A stretch of 64,000 nt of DNA from Thermobaculum terrenum ATCC BAA-798 (GTDB lineage Bacteria; Chloroflexota; Chloroflexia; Thermobaculales; Thermobaculaceae), in the NCBI RefSeq assembly GCF_000025005.1, contig NC_013525.1:62001-126000 (forward strand). The letters run 5' to 3'. Each line of letters starts with the position of its first letter. Positions within the stretch are counted from its first letter, which is position 1. The position numbers and the translations under genes were made by a program. Positions 62,912 to 64,000 of this stretch are shown here, piece by piece. The notes under the pieces were generated by a model. That model was not told where the DNA came from. It ran no database searches and saw only the letters and a list, made by a program, of their open reading frames with translations.

Positions 62912-64000
62912 ATGGAGTACTTCAGATATAGGGGAATCATAGAAGGTTTCTACGGTAAACCGTGGGAGCATCAGGAAAGGCTCGATATGTTCGAGTTCAT
63001 GCAAGCTAATAACCTGAATGCCTACATATACGCCCCCAAACAAGACTTATACCATCGAGAGCTTTGGAGAGAACCGTATAAAGAAGAGCAGCTACAACTC
63101 TTCAAAGAGCTCATAGAGAAAGCCGGCAGCTGTGGCATAAACTTTACGTTTGCTATCAGCCCTGGACTCTCATTGGTGTACTCAAGCGAGGAAGAGCTTG
63201 AGACCCTGATCAGAAAAATAACTCCGTTCCTTGAGATGGGAGTACATAGCATAGGGATATTCTTTGATGATGTCCCCTTTGACCTCATTCACGAAGAAGA
63301 CAGAAATAGCTACTCTAACCTAGCAGAAGCTCAGGCAGACTTTCTTACGAGAGTTCTCCAAAGGTTGGAGAGCACTATAAGTACCCCTCAAATCATAATG
63401 TGCCCGACCTTCTACTGCAACGATCCCAACCTGGAATACCTTAGAATACTTGGGCAGAGGTTACCTAAGAACATCGACGTCTTCTGGACAGGGCCTAACG
63501 TTTGCTCCCATGAGATCACGACAAGTCATATGCAGGAGGTCCAAAAGTCTCTGCAGAGGCCAGCTACTCTTTGGGACAATTACCCAGTGAATGACGGCGG
63601 TATGATGCCTGAGCTGCATATAGGACCCTACGATCACAGGGATCCTGAGCTTCATACACACGTGGTAGGTATATACGCCAATCCTATGGCTCTACCAGAA
63701 GCTTCCAAGCTACCTCTTTATACCTTTGCTCAGTATCTAAATTCTCCAAGCCAGTACAACCCACAAGATTCCTGGCGGCAGGCTGTAAGCACCTTGCTTG
63801 GCGAAGACAACTTATCTGCCATGGAAAAGTTCTATCAAAGCAACACTATCAGCTGCTTAGAACCTGAGGAGCCTGCTTACCTAACAAACCTATTTAAGAA
63901 AGTACAAGAAGATTTTGCCTCCTTTAGATTCGAGCAAGGACTACGCACCCTTAGAGAAGAGATAATCAGCATGCAGACCACCTACTCAAGGCTTTCCACC
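62912..64000 (+). CDS. GH84-family beta-N-acetylglucosaminidase (N-terminal part, cut by window end)
   Basis: The first 363 codons run off the window. The translation begins with RGIIEGFYGKPWEHQERL, then NLNAYIYAPKQDLYHRELW, and the catalytic Asp pair D119-D120 in IGIFFDDVPF, matching O-GlcNAcase/hyaluronidase family GH84 (substrate-assisted removal of N-acetylglucosamine). LWDNYPVNDGGM follows. No signal peptide is seen at the ATG chosen, so a cytoplasmic enzyme for sugar salvage is likely. The full length cannot be judged. Confidence 0.85.
   Translation, partial: MEYFRYRGIIEGFYGKPWEHQERLDMFEFMQANNLNAYIYAPKQDLYHRELWREPYKEEQLQLFKELIEKAGSCGINFTFAISPGLSLVYSSEEELETLIRKITPFLEMGVHSIGIFFDDVPFDLIHEEDRNSYSNLAEAQADFLTRVLQRLESTISTPQIIMCPTFYCNDPNLEYLRILGQRLPKNIDVFWTGPNVCSHEITTSHMQEVQKSLQRPATLWDNYPVNDGGMMPELHIGPYDHRDPELHTHVVGIYANPMALPEASKLPLYTFAQYLNSPSQYNPQDSWRQAVSTLLGEDNLSAMEKFYQSNTISCLEPEEPAYLTNLFKKVQEDFASFRFEQGLRTLREEIISMQTTYSRLST

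Overview
The window is dense bacterial chromosome of moderate GC content, with short gaps and frequent GTG and TTG starts placed behind good Shine-Dalgarno sites. Gene content (two-subunit-E1 pyruvate and branched-chain dehydrogenases, a Lys-type proton pyrophosphatase, F-type ATP synthase, SecDF, Mg-type housekeeping synthetases, giant TPR protein) fits a Gram-positive-like or Chloroflexota-related, possibly thermophilic lineage such as Thermobaculum. That placement is an inference from family resemblance and is not proven by the sequence.

Layout. 1-1.6 kb: rodA (cut by the window edge) and mreB, cell shape. 1.7-8.8 kb: a complete atp operon on the minus strand (atpZ-like, B, E, F, H, A, G, D, C) with hairpins in three of its gaps. 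8.9-13.1 kb: recA, recX, a metallo-beta-lactamase-fold protein and pyrG, minus strand, behind a consensus recA promoter. 13.2-18.8 kb: DUF456 membrane protein, a motor-less helicase-associated-domain protein, gltX and a type II NADH dehydrogenase. 19-23.7 kb: secD, secF and hppA. 23.8-25.1 kb: FAD oxidoreductase.

25.2-33.1 kb is the most unusual region: a 2,240-residue NACHT-type NTPase carrying 51 perfectly tiled TPRs, followed 27 bp later by a dCTP deaminase gene, with a second dCTP-deaminase/dUTPase-fold gene converging on it. 33.2-37.8 kb: ruvA, a P1-family peptidase, ruvX and alaS.

38.1-46.4 kb: one run of two complete E1alpha-E1beta-E2 sets (pyruvate and branched-chain type) followed by lipA and lipB, so substrate complexes and the lipoate synthesis and transfer enzymes that activate them lie together; no E3 is present. 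lipA has strikingly different base composition. 46.5-52.2 kb: MFS transporter, glycerate 2-kinase, ADP-ribosylglycohydrolase with a beta-rich tail, a ferritin-like small protein and a stand-alone histidine-kinase-dimerisation-like protein. 52.2-58.8 kb: dprA, diverging from a glycosyltransferase-hypothetical-tyrA-aroA-aroE-aroC operon; both outermost genes look leaderless. 58.8-64 kb: DUF971 protein, two small charged proteins, a family 4 uracil-DNA glycosylase, tRNA-Ala(GGC), tRNA-Leu(CAG), the major sigma factor behind a short promoter-terminator unit, an alpha/beta hydrolase, and the start of a GH84 glycosidase cut by the window end.

Recurring architecture: convergent genes end within a few bases of each other, and in three places a long palindromic terminator includes one or both stop codons.
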